DNA of 64,000 nt from Providencia alcalifaciens DSM 30120 (lineage in GTDB: Bacteria; Pseudomonadota; Gammaproteobacteria; Enterobacterales; Enterobacteriaceae): contig NZ_ABXW01000007.1 in NCBI RefSeq assembly GCF_000173415.1, forward strand, positions 54,562 to 118,561, in the 5' to 3' direction. Position 1 is the first letter of the stretch, and every line of letters begins with the position of its first letter. Shown piece after piece: positions 9,481 to 17,731 of the stretch. The position numbers and the translations under genes were made by a program. Below the pieces are notes generated by a model. That model did not search any database and had not been told where the DNA came from. It saw nothing but the letters and a program-made list of their open reading frames with translations.

Positions 9481-9670
9481 TATGATAGGAGGAAGAATAA
9501 TAATTGATATAGAGAGGTGGGTAAAATCCGTTTTTTAATTTAATTAACTCGGAAAAATCGTGTTTGACTTGAATTAATACAATGGGATTGGTATGTGAAA
9601 TAGTGAGGGTTAAATCTTGTTAATTATTAATTGTTATTCGAATAATTGGTTTTCTATTAAACATGAAATA

Positions 9671-9697
9671 GGCATGTATAAGAAAATTATACATGCC
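9671..9697. terminator. Hairpin after the DUF4822 gene
   Basis: A perfect 11-bp stem, GGCATGTATAA (9671-9681) with TTATACATGCC (9687-9697), lies 9 bases beyond the stop of the leftward DUF4822 gene. The T-run is weak (TATTTC). Confidence 0.55.
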
Positions 9698-9705
9698 CTA
9701 AAAAA

Positions 9706-10188
9706 TTATTTTTTCACTTTATGGACGATATCAAAATATTTGGTTTTATCATCCTGTGATGGGTAGATGCGGTAAGTATACTCTTCAGGTGTAACGGTAA
9801 CGTTCTCAACCACGCGAGTGAATAATACTTCACCTTTGTCATCTTTAGCGGTCAGTGAACGGCTTTTACCGTCTTCGCTAAATGACCAATCACCTTGCAT
9901 TTTTGGCGCACCTTCCAGAGTTAGCATTTTGAATGTGCCGTCTGGGTAATATTCTGCGAGTCCAAAGAAGTTAGCCACTTGTTTATCAGTTGCTGGCACG
10001 TCTTTTTTATCTTGATCTAACGCTTGGGTCGTTACCCAAACTTTGTCGATCATAATGTCTTCGTAAGCATTCATTTTCTTCGCACTAACCGCCGATTTTG
10101 CAACGGGCGCTGTGGAATTAGCTTGTGCGGTAAAAGTCGCTGTTGTAGACAGAACAATTAGGGCAGCGATAATCGGTTTTAATTTCAT
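9706..10188 (-). CDS. DUF4822 domain exported protein
   Basis: 160 aa from the ATG at 10188, which has a GGAG ribosome site; a longer frame to 10251 exists without one. There is a signal peptide (MKLKPIIAALIVLSTTATFT, cleavage near AQA). The mature domain has motifs I recall from DUF4822: VWVTTQALDQ, NFFGLAEYYPDGTFKM, MQGDWSFSEDGKSR, LTAKDDKGEVLF, and YTYRIYPSQDDKTKYFDIVH. These proteins look like small periplasmic lipocalin-type beta barrels; function is unknown. It is monocistronic, with long AT-rich flanks. Confidence 0.8.
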   Translation of the reverse strand: MKLKPIIAALIVLSTTATFTAQANSTAPVAKSAVSAKKMNAYEDIMIDKVWVTTQALDQDKKDVPATDKQVANFFGLAEYYPDGTFKMLTLEGAPKMQGDWSFSEDGKSRSLTAKDDKGEVLFTRVVENVTVTPEEYTYRIYPSQDDKTKYFDIVHKVKK

Positions 10189-10740
10189 AAAAACTCCATT
10201 TATTAAGATGAAAAATGTGAGTAACAAAATCGAGCAGAGGTTCATCATCAATTAAATAGCAGAAAAAGCAAAGATAAGAATTATGATTAATTATTAAAAA
10301 TGTAAGCTTACGTTGGTTTATGTATTCTCTGTGATGTTTATCATCAAATAGATTGAGAATTGTTGCATGTAAATTTTATGTTAATGGAACTATTTAATAG
10401 AAAGTCGAAATAAAATAATAGTTAAATTATCCTGCGAGTGTTAATTCAGATTTATGTTTTGGGATCAAAATCATTTTTAGTGCTGAAAAATTTACAAATA
10501 CAATTTAATGCAGGTTATCTGGAGCGTCATCTATTATTTCAAGTTCCGCCTGTAGAACGGGGTTACACGGTGAATTTTCTGGTGATTTCAGGTGTGTTTT
10601 TTCTCAGATCATGTTATTTTTCTGTGAAATTTCCATATTCAAGCGACTTTGCCATTTTTTGCATCTTTTATGGGCAAAAAAAGGGCGATACTAATTCCAT
10701 AGACTTGAGTAAAAGTAATTGAATCAACAGGATTTTAGCT
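10189..10740. other. Long AT-rich intergenic region upstream of def, no gene called
   Basis: 552 bases. A 94-codon GTG-initiated open frame (10438-10722) has no ribosome site and an unconvincing protein, so it was left out. An imperfect inverted repeat (TTTGCCA near 10648, TGGGCAAA near 10671) lies about 70 bases before def and may belong to its promoter region. Confidence 0.4.
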
Positions 10741-11247
10741 ATGGCAGTAAGAGAAATTATTGAAATTCCAGATGAAAGATTGCGTATTCAGTGCAGCCCA
10801 GTCACGGATTTCGCCGCAGTACAAACATTAGTAGATGATTTAATTGAAACCATGTACAGCACGGACAATGGCATTGGATTGGCTGCAACACAGATCGCCG
10901 AAACCAAAGCCATTATGGTGATTGATATTTCGGAAGAACGTAATGAGCCAATGGTATTTATCAACCCTGAAATTATTGAGAGCGAAGGGGAGACTAGCTA
11001 TCAAGAGGGGTGTTTATCAGTACCAGATGTGTATGCAGATGTTCCACGCTTTTTGCGTGTGAAGGTAAAGGCGTTTGATCGTGATGGCAACGAGTTTGTT
11101 GTCGACAGTGATGAGTTTTTAGCGATTGTCATGCAACATGAAATTGACCATTTAAACGGTAAAGTGTTTATTGACCACCTATCCACGTTAAAGCGCAATA
11201 TGTTGTTGAAAAAGCTTAAAAAACAGCAAAGATTAAAACAGCAGTAA
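10741..11247 (+). CDS. def: Peptide deformylase (second-locus paralogue)
   Basis: 168 aa, normal length. Peptide deformylase removes the N-formyl group from new proteins with a catalytic metal. All three signature motifs are present: GIGLAATQ (residues 44-51), EGCLSVP (89-95, with metal ligand Cys91) and QHEIDHLNG (132-140, with both His ligands and catalytic Glu134). It is not next to fmt, the usual partner, so it is likely an additional copy rather than the housekeeping def; that cannot be confirmed within the window. The Lys-rich C-terminus (LKKLKKQQRLKQQ) resembles the usual tail. A ribosome site (ACAGGA) precedes the ATG. Confidence 0.93.
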   Translation: MAVREIIEIPDERLRIQCSPVTDFAAVQTLVDDLIETMYSTDNGIGLAATQIAETKAIMVIDISEERNEPMVFINPEIIESEGETSYQEGCLSVPDVYADVPRFLRVKVKAFDRDGNEFVVDSDEFLAIVMQHEIDHLNGKVFIDHLSTLKRNMLLKKLKKQQRLKQQ

Positions 11248-11393
11248 AAATTAAAGTAACAGCATTTCCCGTCTATTTTACGGCTTCCCGAGACCCAACA
11301 AGTGTGATTCGGGGAGCTGCTATTGCGTGCTTTGTGCCAATTGGGTTGTCCTATTAAGTTAAGCGTCAGGTTAACTGCCTGACACTTTACCTG

Positions 11394-11783
11394 TTACTCA
11401 AGGGGTTTAATAACCCTTGGAGCATCGGGTTGATCAAATTGGCCGTAGCTATTATTCAATACCTTTTGTTGGTCGAGTTGTTTGATTTCTTTACTTAAAA
11501 AATTCAAATGATTTTGTAAGTATTCTTTTGTCACTCGTTCGTTTTCAATGATCTGGTGTAGTAACTGCACAAAGTCGTCAGTAATAGGTTGTTCCTGCTC
11601 ATATTCTTGAGTCAGTGCCGTTAAATTCTCAACGGCAAGGACATATTCAGTTTCTCGGGAGATTAATGTCTCCCATTCCCCTGACTGTGCGAGCGAAACT
11701 AAGTTTTCACTTAATATTAAGACATTACGATATATTTCAAGTAAATAGATAGGATTTTTATTGTCCACCTGGTTATCTTTCAT
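11394..11783 (-). CDS. fliT: Flagellar export chaperone / FlhDC regulator FliT
   Basis: 129 aa from the ATG at 11783 (MKDNQVDNKNPIYLL). FliT is a small helical cytoplasmic chaperone for the cap protein FliD, and in Salmonella also an anti-FlhDC factor. The sequence is weakly conserved but helical throughout, with a charged centre (SGEWETLISRETEYV), like enteric FliT. The identification rests mainly on position: it overlaps fliS by 11 bases in fliD-fliS-fliT order. A longer in-frame start at 11852 would sit inside fliS and is unlikely. Confidence 0.85.
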   Translation of the reverse strand: MKDNQVDNKNPIYLLEIYRNVLILSENLVSLAQSGEWETLISRETEYVLAVENLTALTQEYEQEQPITDDFVQLLHQIIENERVTKEYLQNHLNFLSKEIKQLDQQKVLNNSYGQFDQPDAPRVIKPLE

Positions 11784-12171
11784 CCACATTTGCACCGATT
11801 TGTTGCCATGCAGAGGCGATATCGGAGAGTAATTGGTAAACTTCTTGGACATAAGTCACGTTGTTTTCTATGTTGGCGCGGAGCAATTGCCGCGTCATGT
11901 ATTCATACAAACTTGCTAAATTTTCGGCAAGTTCGCCACCAGCCTCGTAATTTAGCGATTGTTTCAATCCCGTGTCAATGATGTCGATGGCTTTTGAGAT
12001 TTCTTTACCCTTTTCAGCAATGTTCCCCTGTTCCATAAAAATCTCTCCCCGTTTAAGGGCACTTAAGGCCCCTTTAAACAGGATTTGGATCAGTTGATAC
12101 GGGGTCGCATTGGCGATTTCACTCTCCAAACTGACCTGCTGATAGGCTTGATTGGCTTTACGTTGATACAT
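11773..12171 (-). CDS. fliS: Flagellin export chaperone FliS
   Basis: 132 aa. FliS binds the flagellin C-terminus in the cytoplasm and prevents early polymerisation. The N-terminus (MYQRKANQAYQQVSLESEI) and the helix segment NATPYQLIQILFKGALSAL are typical of the family; QSLNYEAGGELAENLASLYEYM is the conserved middle. It starts five bases after the fliD stop and overlaps fliT, so the three are translationally coupled. Confidence 0.95.
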   Translation of the reverse strand: MYQRKANQAYQQVSLESEIANATPYQLIQILFKGALSALKRGEIFMEQGNIAEKGKEISKAIDIIDTGLKQSLNYEAGGELAENLASLYEYMTRQLLRANIENNVTYVQEVYQLLSDIASAWQQIGANVDER

Positions 12172-12175
12172 GCGG

Positions 12176-13609
12176 TTAACCTAAAAGTCTGCCTAATGAA
12201 TTAGTCGTGCTGTTTAATGAACTCATCATTTTATCGAGGTTTTGGAACTGACGACGATAAATATCCATGGTGTTTTCAATTTGTTTATTGGTTTGCTCGA
12301 TACGTTTATCGATGCTTTTCTTTTTTTTCTGTACGCCATCTGTGGCGTTATGCAGCGTACCTTCTTTGCTATCTAAGGTCTCTTTTAAGAAATTAAAGTT
12401 CTCAGTAGCAAATCCGGTTTTTTCGCCGTCACCCGCAAAGAATACTTTCACACTCGATGGGTTATCTTTCAGGGCATTATCAAGTTTTTTACTGTCGATT
12501 TCTAACGTACCGTCCAGTTTTTGCTTAATGCCCATTTTATTCAGCAGGTTTAATTCACCGCTATCTTGTGGGGTACGCACTTGGTTGCGTAAGGTGCTTT
12601 GAATACCACGTAACGTAGAGTCCCCGATTAATGGACCATTGGTTTTATCCGGTGCAGTGCCTTTTTCGGTTGGGGTGTATTTAGTGAGCTCTTTAGCTAA
12701 AGTTTGGAACTCATTATACGCATCCACCCACGCTTTAATTTTAGCTTTAGCGGGCTCAATATCTTCAGAGATAATTAAATGGTCGGATTTGCCATCTTCA
12801 CTCTCTTTTTTTAAAGACAGGGTTAAACCAGGAAACAGGTCTTTGGCTTCGTTAGTTTGCGACTCAAGGTCAAAACCGTCGATAGTTAACTGCGCATTTT
12901 GCGGTGGAACTTTTTGTTCCATGCCGCTACTGGCTTCATCCACAATCGTGACTTTGCCATCGACCAACGTTGACTCGACGTTTAGCACTTTTGCTAATTT
13001 ATCATCACCGTCAACACTGATGCTCATGCGGCTATCAGTTCCCGCTTTTTTCGAGGTCACAACAAGGTGGTATTGGTTATCTTTATCTTTAATAACGGAG
13101 GCAGAAACACCTTTATCTGCTTTATTGATTGCATCAGCAATTTCAATTAATGATGTGCTCTCATTATCGAGTTTGATAACAATCTTATCTTTTGCTTCTT
13201 TTTGCGAAGGTTGGGTAATGGTGATGGTACGCTCTTTGGCATCACTACCCAGTAATTCTTTATTGTCACTGTGTCCTTTGGTGGCAATAGTTTGCGCTTT
13301 CGCCAGTTGGGTGACTTTAATATCATGTACACCAGCAACCGCTTTACCATCGGTTTTTACATCAAAAGATTTATATTCACCACTCACTTTCGTGGTGCTG
13401 ATGTCTTCATATTTTTTAAGGTCTTCCGCTGCTTTTTTCAGTTTTTCTAATGAAGATTGCATCTTACCAAATGCACTGATTTGCGCATCATAGCTGGCTT
13501 TTTGTTGTGTTAACGGATCGAGACGGCGTCTTTCCATTGCCTCTAATTGATCCATTTGCACATTTAAGTCTAAGTTAGCCCCGATACCGAGTGTGGATAT
13601 GCCTGCCAT
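12176..13609 (-). CDS. fliD: Flagellar hook-associated protein 2 / filament cap FliD
   Basis: 477 aa. FliD forms the pentameric cap that promotes flagellin assembly at the filament tip. The N-terminal MAGISTLGIGANLDLN and the 'LQKLDALEMRRL'-like segment (MDQLEAMERRRLDPLTQQK) are characteristic. The C-terminal region has the coiled-coil segment (QKKKKSIDKRIEQTNKQIEN) and ends STTNSLGRLLG. It is first gene of fliDST and is preceded by a sigma-28 promoter at 13658-13684. A long antisense open frame (12639-13493) is a shadow. Confidence 0.96.
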   Translation of the reverse strand: MAGISTLGIGANLDLNVQMDQLEAMERRRLDPLTQQKASYDAQISAFGKMQSSLEKLKKAAEDLKKYEDISTTKVSGEYKSFDVKTDGKAVAGVHDIKVTQLAKAQTIATKGHSDNKELLGSDAKERTITITQPSQKEAKDKIVIKLDNESTSLIEIADAINKADKGVSASVIKDKDNQYHLVVTSKKAGTDSRMSISVDGDDKLAKVLNVESTLVDGKVTIVDEASSGMEQKVPPQNAQLTIDGFDLESQTNEAKDLFPGLTLSLKKESEDGKSDHLIISEDIEPAKAKIKAWVDAYNEFQTLAKELTKYTPTEKGTAPDKTNGPLIGDSTLRGIQSTLRNQVRTPQDSGELNLLNKMGIKQKLDGTLEIDSKKLDNALKDNPSSVKVFFAGDGEKTGFATENFNFLKETLDSKEGTLHNATDGVQKKKKSIDKRIEQTNKQIENTMDIYRRQFQNLDKMMSSLNSTTNSLGRLLG

Positions 13610-13657
13610 AAATCTCTCCTGAATATAAACCCTGAAAATAAATTCGTATTTAGTCCT

Positions 13658-13684
13658 TTATCGGCGAATTGGGGAAAAATATTA
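13658..13684 (-). promoter_or_regulatory. Sigma-28 promoter of fliDST
   Basis: On the minus strand: TAATATTT, 11 bases, then an exact GCCGATAA (-10, plus positions 13658-13665). The -35 side matches TAAAGTTT at 6 of 8, with correct spacing, about 50 bases upstream of the fliD start. Confidence 0.8.
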
Positions 13685-13866
13685 GACTATTCGGCGAAAT
13701 AATAATGGGGGGAGTTAAACCGTAAAAGGCAGGTAATTAGGCTTATTGAATAAAAATGATGAGGAAATTAACGATAAAAAAAGAATTTAATAAAAATTTT
13801 CGTGTAAAAAAAACCGATTCCCGCGGGCTTTAGCCTCGAAATATGAAAGATTTTTATAAAAAGGGC

Positions 13867-13893
13867 TAAAGGGGTTTTGGGTGCCGCCGATAA
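13867..13893 (+). promoter_or_regulatory. Sigma-28 promoter of fliC
   Basis: TAAAGGGG (13867-13874), an 11-base spacer, then an exact GCCGATAA (13886-13893). This is the flagellar class 3 consensus with correct spacing, about 75 bases before the fliC ATG. The -35 matches its first five positions. Confidence 0.9.
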
Positions 13894-13968
13894 TGTTATT
13901 GCTGACAACATTTACCGAGTTAAGCCAGCGTGCTTAATCGACTATTAAGATAAAAAGGACAATACATT

Positions 13969-15123
13969 ATGGCACAGGTTATCAATACCAACATTCTGTC
14001 TCTGACTACTCAGAACAACTTAAACCGTTCACAGGGCGTACTGGGTACTGCGATTGAGCGTTTATCTTCTGGTTCACGTATCAACAGCGCAAAAGATGAC
14101 GCTGCGGGTCAAGCAATCGCTAACCGTTTCACTGCAAACGTTAAAGGTTTAACTCAAGCTTCTCGTAACGCAAACGACGGTATCTCTATCGCACAAACCG
14201 CTGAAGGCGCAGTTAATGAAATCAACGATAACTTACAACGCGTTCGTGAACTGACTGTTCAAGCACAAAACGGCACTAACTCTAAGAGTGACATCGAGTC
14301 TATCAATAAAGAAGTTACTGCGCGTATGGACGAGATCAACCGTATCTCTGAACAAACTCAGTTTAACGGTGTGAAAGTGCTTAGCGAAGATACTTCAATG
14401 AAAATTCAGGTTGGTACTAACGATTCTGAAACTATCGCTATCAATTTGAAAAAGATCGACAGCGAAGTATTAGGCTTGAAAGGTTTTGATGCAAGCAGTA
14501 AGGGAAAATTTGGAACTGAAGTGACATCTGATAGTTTTGTTTCTGCACTTCAAGGTGACCTTGACGATTCTGTAACTGCAACGGCAGCAGCTAAGAAAGG
14601 TTTTGAGGATATCACAGTTGGTGGTGACAAAATTACTGATGCTAAAATTTATTATGCAACTAAGCCTGATGGTACAGATGATAAAACCCAAATGCTAGTT
14701 GTTGGTAAAGATGCTGCTGGTAAAGAAGTTACTGGTAAGATCGCTGCACCTACAGTAACTGCAGGAGAAAAAGCTGGCTCAGTTGCTCCAAAATTAGAAT
14801 TTGCTGATGCAACGGCTTTAACCCCAGATGAACAAAAGGCTCTGGATGCTAAAAATCCTCTATCTACTTTAGATAAAGCATTAGCAACTGTTGATAGCCT
14901 GCGTTCAGACTTAGGTGCTATCCAAAACCGTCTGCAGTCTACTATCAACAACCTGAACAACTCTGTAAACAACCTGAGCGCAGCACGTAGCCGTATCCAA
15001 GATGCTGATTTCGCGACAGAAGTTTCTAACATGAGCCGTGGTCAGATTCTGCAACAAGCAGGTACTGCAGTGTTAGCACAAGCTAACCAGGTTCCACAAG
15101 GTGTTCTGAGTCTGTTACGTTAA
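13969..15123 (+). CDS. fliC: Flagellin FliC
   Basis: 384 aa. This is the filament subunit, exported by the flagellar type III system. The conserved D0/D1 ends are clear: [19 protein letters not shown] and [20 protein letters not shown] at the N-terminus; [20 protein letters not shown] and a terminal [10 protein letters not shown] at the C-terminus. The central variable part (about residues 170-300) is Ala/Thr/Lys rich and short, so the D2/D3 surface domain is reduced compared with E. coli flagellins of about 500 aa. A sigma-28 promoter precedes it and a strong terminator follows. No second flagellin copy is seen. Confidence 0.98.
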   Translation: MAQVINTNILSLTTQNNLNRSQGVLGTAIERLSSGSRINSAKDDAAGQAIANRFTANVKGLTQASRNANDGISIAQTAEGAVNEINDNLQRVRELTVQAQNGTNSKSDIESINKEVTARMDEINRISEQTQFNGVKVLSEDTSMKIQVGTNDSETIAINLKKIDSEVLGLKGFDASSKGKFGTEVTSDSFVSALQGDLDDSVTATAAAKKGFEDITVGGDKITDAKIYYATKPDGTDDKTQMLVVGKDAAGKEVTGKIAAPTVTAGEKAGSVAPKLEFADATALTPDEQKALDAKNPLSTLDKALATVDSLRSDLGAIQNRLQSTINNLNNSVNNLSAARSRIQDADFATEVSNMSRGQILQQAGTAVLAQANQVPQGVLSLLR

Positions 15124-15144
15124 TTTAGACTTTTATAGTTTATT

Positions 15145-15172
15145 AAAGACCAGCTTTGCTGGTCTTTTTTTT
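15145..15172 (+). terminator. Rho-independent terminator of fliC
   Basis: Perfect 10-bp stem AAAGACCAGC (15145-15154) with GCTGGTCTTT (15158-15167), three-base loop and a run of T's to 15172. Confidence 0.93.
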
Positions 15173-15175
15173 GCC

Positions 15176-15203
15176 CGTCATGCTGCGCACCGCGGCGTTG
15201 TTG
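15176..15203 (+). repeat. Partial left arm of the dispersed hairpin element
   Basis: CGTCATGCTGCGCACCGCGG and the following GCGTTGTTG resemble the left end of the full element that starts at 15218. There is no centre or right arm, so this looks like a truncated or duplicated left arm. Confidence 0.5.
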
Positions 15204-15217
15204 TTACTATGAACGCC

Positions 15218-15337
15218 CGTCATACTTCGCGCCGCAGCGTTGTTGGCTGCACTAAATTACCCTAGTCACATACTTCAGTATGCTCCTAGGGATAATCCAG
15301 CTTGCCGCCTAGCTGCAACACGAATTATTTAGGGCGC
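15218..15337. repeat. Dispersed hairpin element, copy 1
   Basis: An element of about 120 bp, starting CGTCATACTTC and ending near GAATTATTTAGGG. The outer stem is TTCGCGCCGCAGC (15226-15238) with GCTGCAACACGAA (15312-15324). The central palindrome has CCCTAG and CTAGGG around CATAC-TTCA-GTATG with a TCA/CTC internal loop. Related copies lie at 16354 and 30733. It lies between fliC and fliA. It recalls palindromic repeats of Yersinia, Serratia and relatives (memory only). Confidence 0.85.
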
Positions 15338-15353
15338 GTTTTGGCGTTGTTGA

Positions 15354-15470
15354 GGTCAAAGGCAAGGTCAAAAACAAGGTCAAAACAAAGGTCAAAAACA
15401 AGGTCAAAACAAAGGTCAAAAACAAGGTCAAAGGCAAGGTCAAAGGCAAGGTCAAAGGCAAGGGCAAGTC
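15354..15470. repeat. 12-bp tandem repeat array (GGTCAAARRCAA type)
   Basis: GGTCAAA recurs at exactly 12-base intervals: 15354, 15366, 15378, 15390, 15402, 15414, 15426, 15438 and 15450, with a degenerate tenth unit at 15462. The variable bases between are AAC/ACA/GGC plus AA. It directly follows hairpin copy 1. Copies 2 and 3 are followed by one diverged version of the same tail, so this looks like an expansion of the element's tail. Confidence 0.92.
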
Positions 15471-15634
15471 CAAAAGAAAACGCAAAAAATAGAATCAAAA
15501 AATGTCGGGTTTCATCAAATTTATTTAGGATAAAAAGAATAACGGCTGATTTAGTGCCTTACTCTGCGGATTGAAATTACGCGTAACACAGATAATGGCT
15601 ACCTTTAGTTAAAACTTGAAGGGTGATTCAGGTT

Positions 15635-16351
15635 GTGAGTGATTTATATACTGCCGAAGGTGTCATTAATAAAAATAGCCTATGGGAGCGTTATTACCCT
15701 CTAATACGCCATGAAGCCCTGAAACTGCAAGTCCGACTTCCTGCCAGCGTTGATATCGATGACTTAATTCAAGCGGGTGGCATCGGGCTACTCCACGCAT
15801 TAGAACGTTTCGACGCCTCATTAGGTGCCTCTTTTGCCACCTATGCCGTACAGCGGATCCGCGGATCCATGCTCGATGAGCTGCGTAGCCGTGACTGGGT
15901 TCCTCGTAGCGTGCGTCGCCAAGCCCGTGAAATGACCAAAGCCATTGGGGAACTTGAGCAAAGCCTTGGGCGCAGTGCCACTGAACCTGAGATTGCCAAA
16001 GCGCTGGATATCGATTTGGCGGAATATCGCCAAGTACTGCTGGATACCAACAATAGCCAACTGTTCTCCTACGATGAATGGCACGAAGTGCATGGGGAAA
16101 GCTGTGAGCCATCAATGGATGAAGATGATGGTGGTAACCCACTGAGTTTACTAATGGAATCCAGCCTGAAAGACCAAATCGTGGCGGCGATAGAACAATT
16201 GCCAGAGCGCGAAAAAATGGTGCTGACGCTGTATTACCAAGAAGAGCTGAATTTGAAAGAGATTGGTGCGGTTTTAGAGGTGGGGGAGTCGAGGGTTAGT
16301 CAATTACACAGTCAAGCCATTAAGAGGTTGCGCTCTAAGTTGAGATCGTAG
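15635..16351 (+). CDS. fliA: RNA polymerase sigma factor for flagellar operon FliA (sigma-28)
   Basis: 238 aa, as in E. coli (239). FliA directs RNA polymerase to class 3 flagellar promoters such as those of fliC and fliD here. Region 2 is clear (VDIDDLIQAGGIGLLHALER, then FATYAVQRIRGSMLDELRSR and DWVPRSVRR); region 4 contains LPEREKMVLTLYYQEELNLK and the helix-turn-helix EVGESRVSQLHSQAIKRLR. The start is the GTG at 15635, giving MSDLYTAEGV; a GTG four codons earlier is possible but badly placed for a ribosome site. fliZ, which normally follows, is absent: the next features are a hairpin repeat and a convergent gene. Confidence 0.97.
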   Translation: MSDLYTAEGVINKNSLWERYYPLIRHEALKLQVRLPASVDIDDLIQAGGIGLLHALERFDASLGASFATYAVQRIRGSMLDELRSRDWVPRSVRRQAREMTKAIGELEQSLGRSATEPEIAKALDIDLAEYRQVLLDTNNSQLFSYDEWHEVHGESCEPSMDEDDGGNPLSLLMESSLKDQIVAAIEQLPEREKMVLTLYYQEELNLKEIGAVLEVGESRVSQLHSQAIKRLRSKLRS

Positions 16352-16353
16352 CT

Positions 16354-16468
16354 CGTCATACTTCACGCTGTGACTGTGTTGGCTTCATAAGCTAACCCTA
16401 GTCACATACTTGAGTATGCTCCTAGGGCTTAGCGTATTCGCCGCCTTGCCACAACGCGAATTATTTAG
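16354..16468. repeat. Dispersed hairpin element, copy 2
   Basis: Outer stem TTCACGCTGTGAC (16362-16374) with GCCACAACGCGAA (16448-16460). The centre is the same as in copy 1, with loop TTGA. It lies between fliA and the convergent GNAT gene and is followed by a purine-rich tail containing AAGGTCAAAGG at about 16484. Confidence 0.85.
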
Positions 16469-16548
16469 AGCTATGGTTGGGGAAGGTCAAAGGAAAAACC
16501 AAAACCAAAACTAAAGCAAAAACAAGGGTGAAACAAAGTCTCGGTATT

Positions 16549-16989
16549 TTAGGATTTCATTTTGTCTAGAAAGCTTTTGGCGGAGATATGCCATGTATAG
16601 GGGCAGGGAGTGAAGCCGAGTTTGGGGTAAGTGTTTTGGGAGTCGGGGGTGGAGCGAAAAATTAAATGACACTCGGGGGGCAATTCCTCGGCGGTTAGGC
16701 GCAGCAAATGCTTACCGACACCTTGATGGAGATACTGAGTATCTACCGCAATTTCAGAGATATAACAGCAAAAACTAAAGTCCGTAATCGAACGAGCAAA
16801 ACCCACCACTTTTTCATCTACCCAAGCACTGATCAATAAATCTGCATTATTTAACATCGAATCCAGCAACGCGACATCGTCAGTCGGCACAAACGTATCC
16901 AGTGGAGATTGCTTCAATAAATTCAAAAAATCATCCACCGAAATCGAATGGTTCACTTTATAGGTGATGTGGCTATTCACTGGCTCCAT
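16549..16989 (-). CDS. GNAT family N-acetyltransferase
   Basis: 146 aa, a single GNAT fold. The acetyl-CoA binding loop is QGVGKHLLRLTAEEL (about residues 90-104), preceded by the beta-4 segment CYISEIAVDTQY, with ISAWVDEKVVGFARSITD before it and the late segment PKLGFTPCP. The substrate cannot be deduced; such proteins acetylate small molecules or protein amines. It occupies the place where fliZ would be in other enterics, but in the opposite orientation. A longer product is not possible upstream. Confidence 0.85.
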   Translation of the reverse strand: MEPVNSHITYKVNHSISVDDFLNLLKQSPLDTFVPTDDVALLDSMLNNADLLISAWVDEKVVGFARSITDFSFCCYISEIAVDTQYLHQGVGKHLLRLTAEELPPECHLIFRSTPDSQNTYPKLGFTPCPYTWHISAKSFLDKMKS

Positions 16990-17293
16990 GTCATTCCCTC
17001 ATAAATAAAAACGCTACTATAGTTTTAGCTCGAAATTTAGAAAATTGCCTGTTTTTCTGTCTGTTTTTGCGTAGCGGGATGGATTAATGTGGCGCTTAAT
17101 AGTAAGAGTGATAAATAAAACAGGCATAAACAATAACTATAGTCATTGGTGTTATTCAAACAATTGATTTTATAATCAATTTAAGTTAACTAAATGATAA
17201 TTAATAAAATTTGAAAATTTAAAATATATTTTATACTCCTATGTGTAGTAAGTGCATATAATGCCAAATTATGCATTTACAGTAGGTATCCAT
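16990..17293. other. AT-rich intergenic region
   Basis: About 300 bases between divergent genes. It is strongly AT-rich with several short AT palindromes (for example ATTGATTTTATAATCAAT near 17164). No clear promoter or RNA gene recognised. Confidence 0.35.
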
Positions 17294-17656
17294 ATGTTCA
17301 AAAAGGTTATTGTTGTCTTTTTTCTTATTTTTTCTGCTCATTTGGGCTTTGCCACCGACTTGTCATTTAAAGAAAAATCACCCATTGATCGGCTATATAA
17401 TGAAAGCTACCAAGGAATCGAGCAACTGCGGGAAGAGCAGAAATTCAAATTTGATCCAAAATTAAAAATTGCCCAGAAAGACCGCAGTTATCAATCGTTA
17501 TTAGAACAGCGGGATGAAGATGAAAAATCCATCCTCAATCATATACGTCCTTGTGATATCAACCCAAGTGCGGTTGGCTGTCCGGGGCATTTATCGTGGA
17601 TGGACAACCCACGAGAGTTTCAATCGATGTTAGAACAAAAATATAAAAACGAATAA
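17294..17656 (+). CDS. Small exported protein, function unknown
   Basis: 120 aa from ATG 17294 (MFKKVIVVFFLIFSAHLGFA, a convincing signal peptide). An in-frame ATG at 17252 would bury the signal peptide and is not preferred. The mature part is charged and helical (YQGIEQLREEQKFKFDPKL, SLLEQRDEDEKSIL) and has two cysteines close together (RPCDINPSAVGCPG), likely a disulfide. No family recognised. A hairpin terminator follows. Confidence 0.7.
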   Translation: MFKKVIVVFFLIFSAHLGFATDLSFKEKSPIDRLYNESYQGIEQLREEQKFKFDPKLKIAQKDRSYQSLLEQRDEDEKSILNHIRPCDINPSAVGCPGHLSWMDNPREFQSMLEQKYKNE

Positions 17657-17682
17657 ACACGCATCCGTATTGTGGTAAGCAA

Positions 17683-17703
17683 AAGGCGCTCATTGAGCGC
17701 CTT
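17683..17703. terminator. Bidirectional terminator between exported protein and betT
   Basis: AAGGCGCTCA (17683-17692) pairs with TGAGCGCCTT (17694-17703). It has A's before and TTGTTGTT after, so it suits both convergent transcripts. Confidence 0.75.
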
Positions 17704-17731
17704 GTTGTTAATTCAAATGCTAGTCTATTCT

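Noticed and set aside
10438..10722. 94-codon open frame before def
   Set aside because: GTG start without ribosome site, protein without family features, AT-rich surroundings.
11365..11383. GTCAGG/CCTGAC dyad after fliT as terminator
   Set aside because: Short stem, no T-run in either direction; not strong enough to list.
12639..13493. 284-codon open frame on the plus strand
   Set aside because: Fully antisense to fliD; a shadow of its codon pattern.
15354..15470. Possible CRISPR-like array
   Set aside because: The repeats are 12 bp, continuous, with no unique spacers and no cas genes nearby.
15302..15574. 90-codon open frame with many RSK repeats
   Set aside because: It is the translation of the 12-bp tandem array and flanking hairpin element, with no ribosome site; the 12-base period keeps it open by chance.
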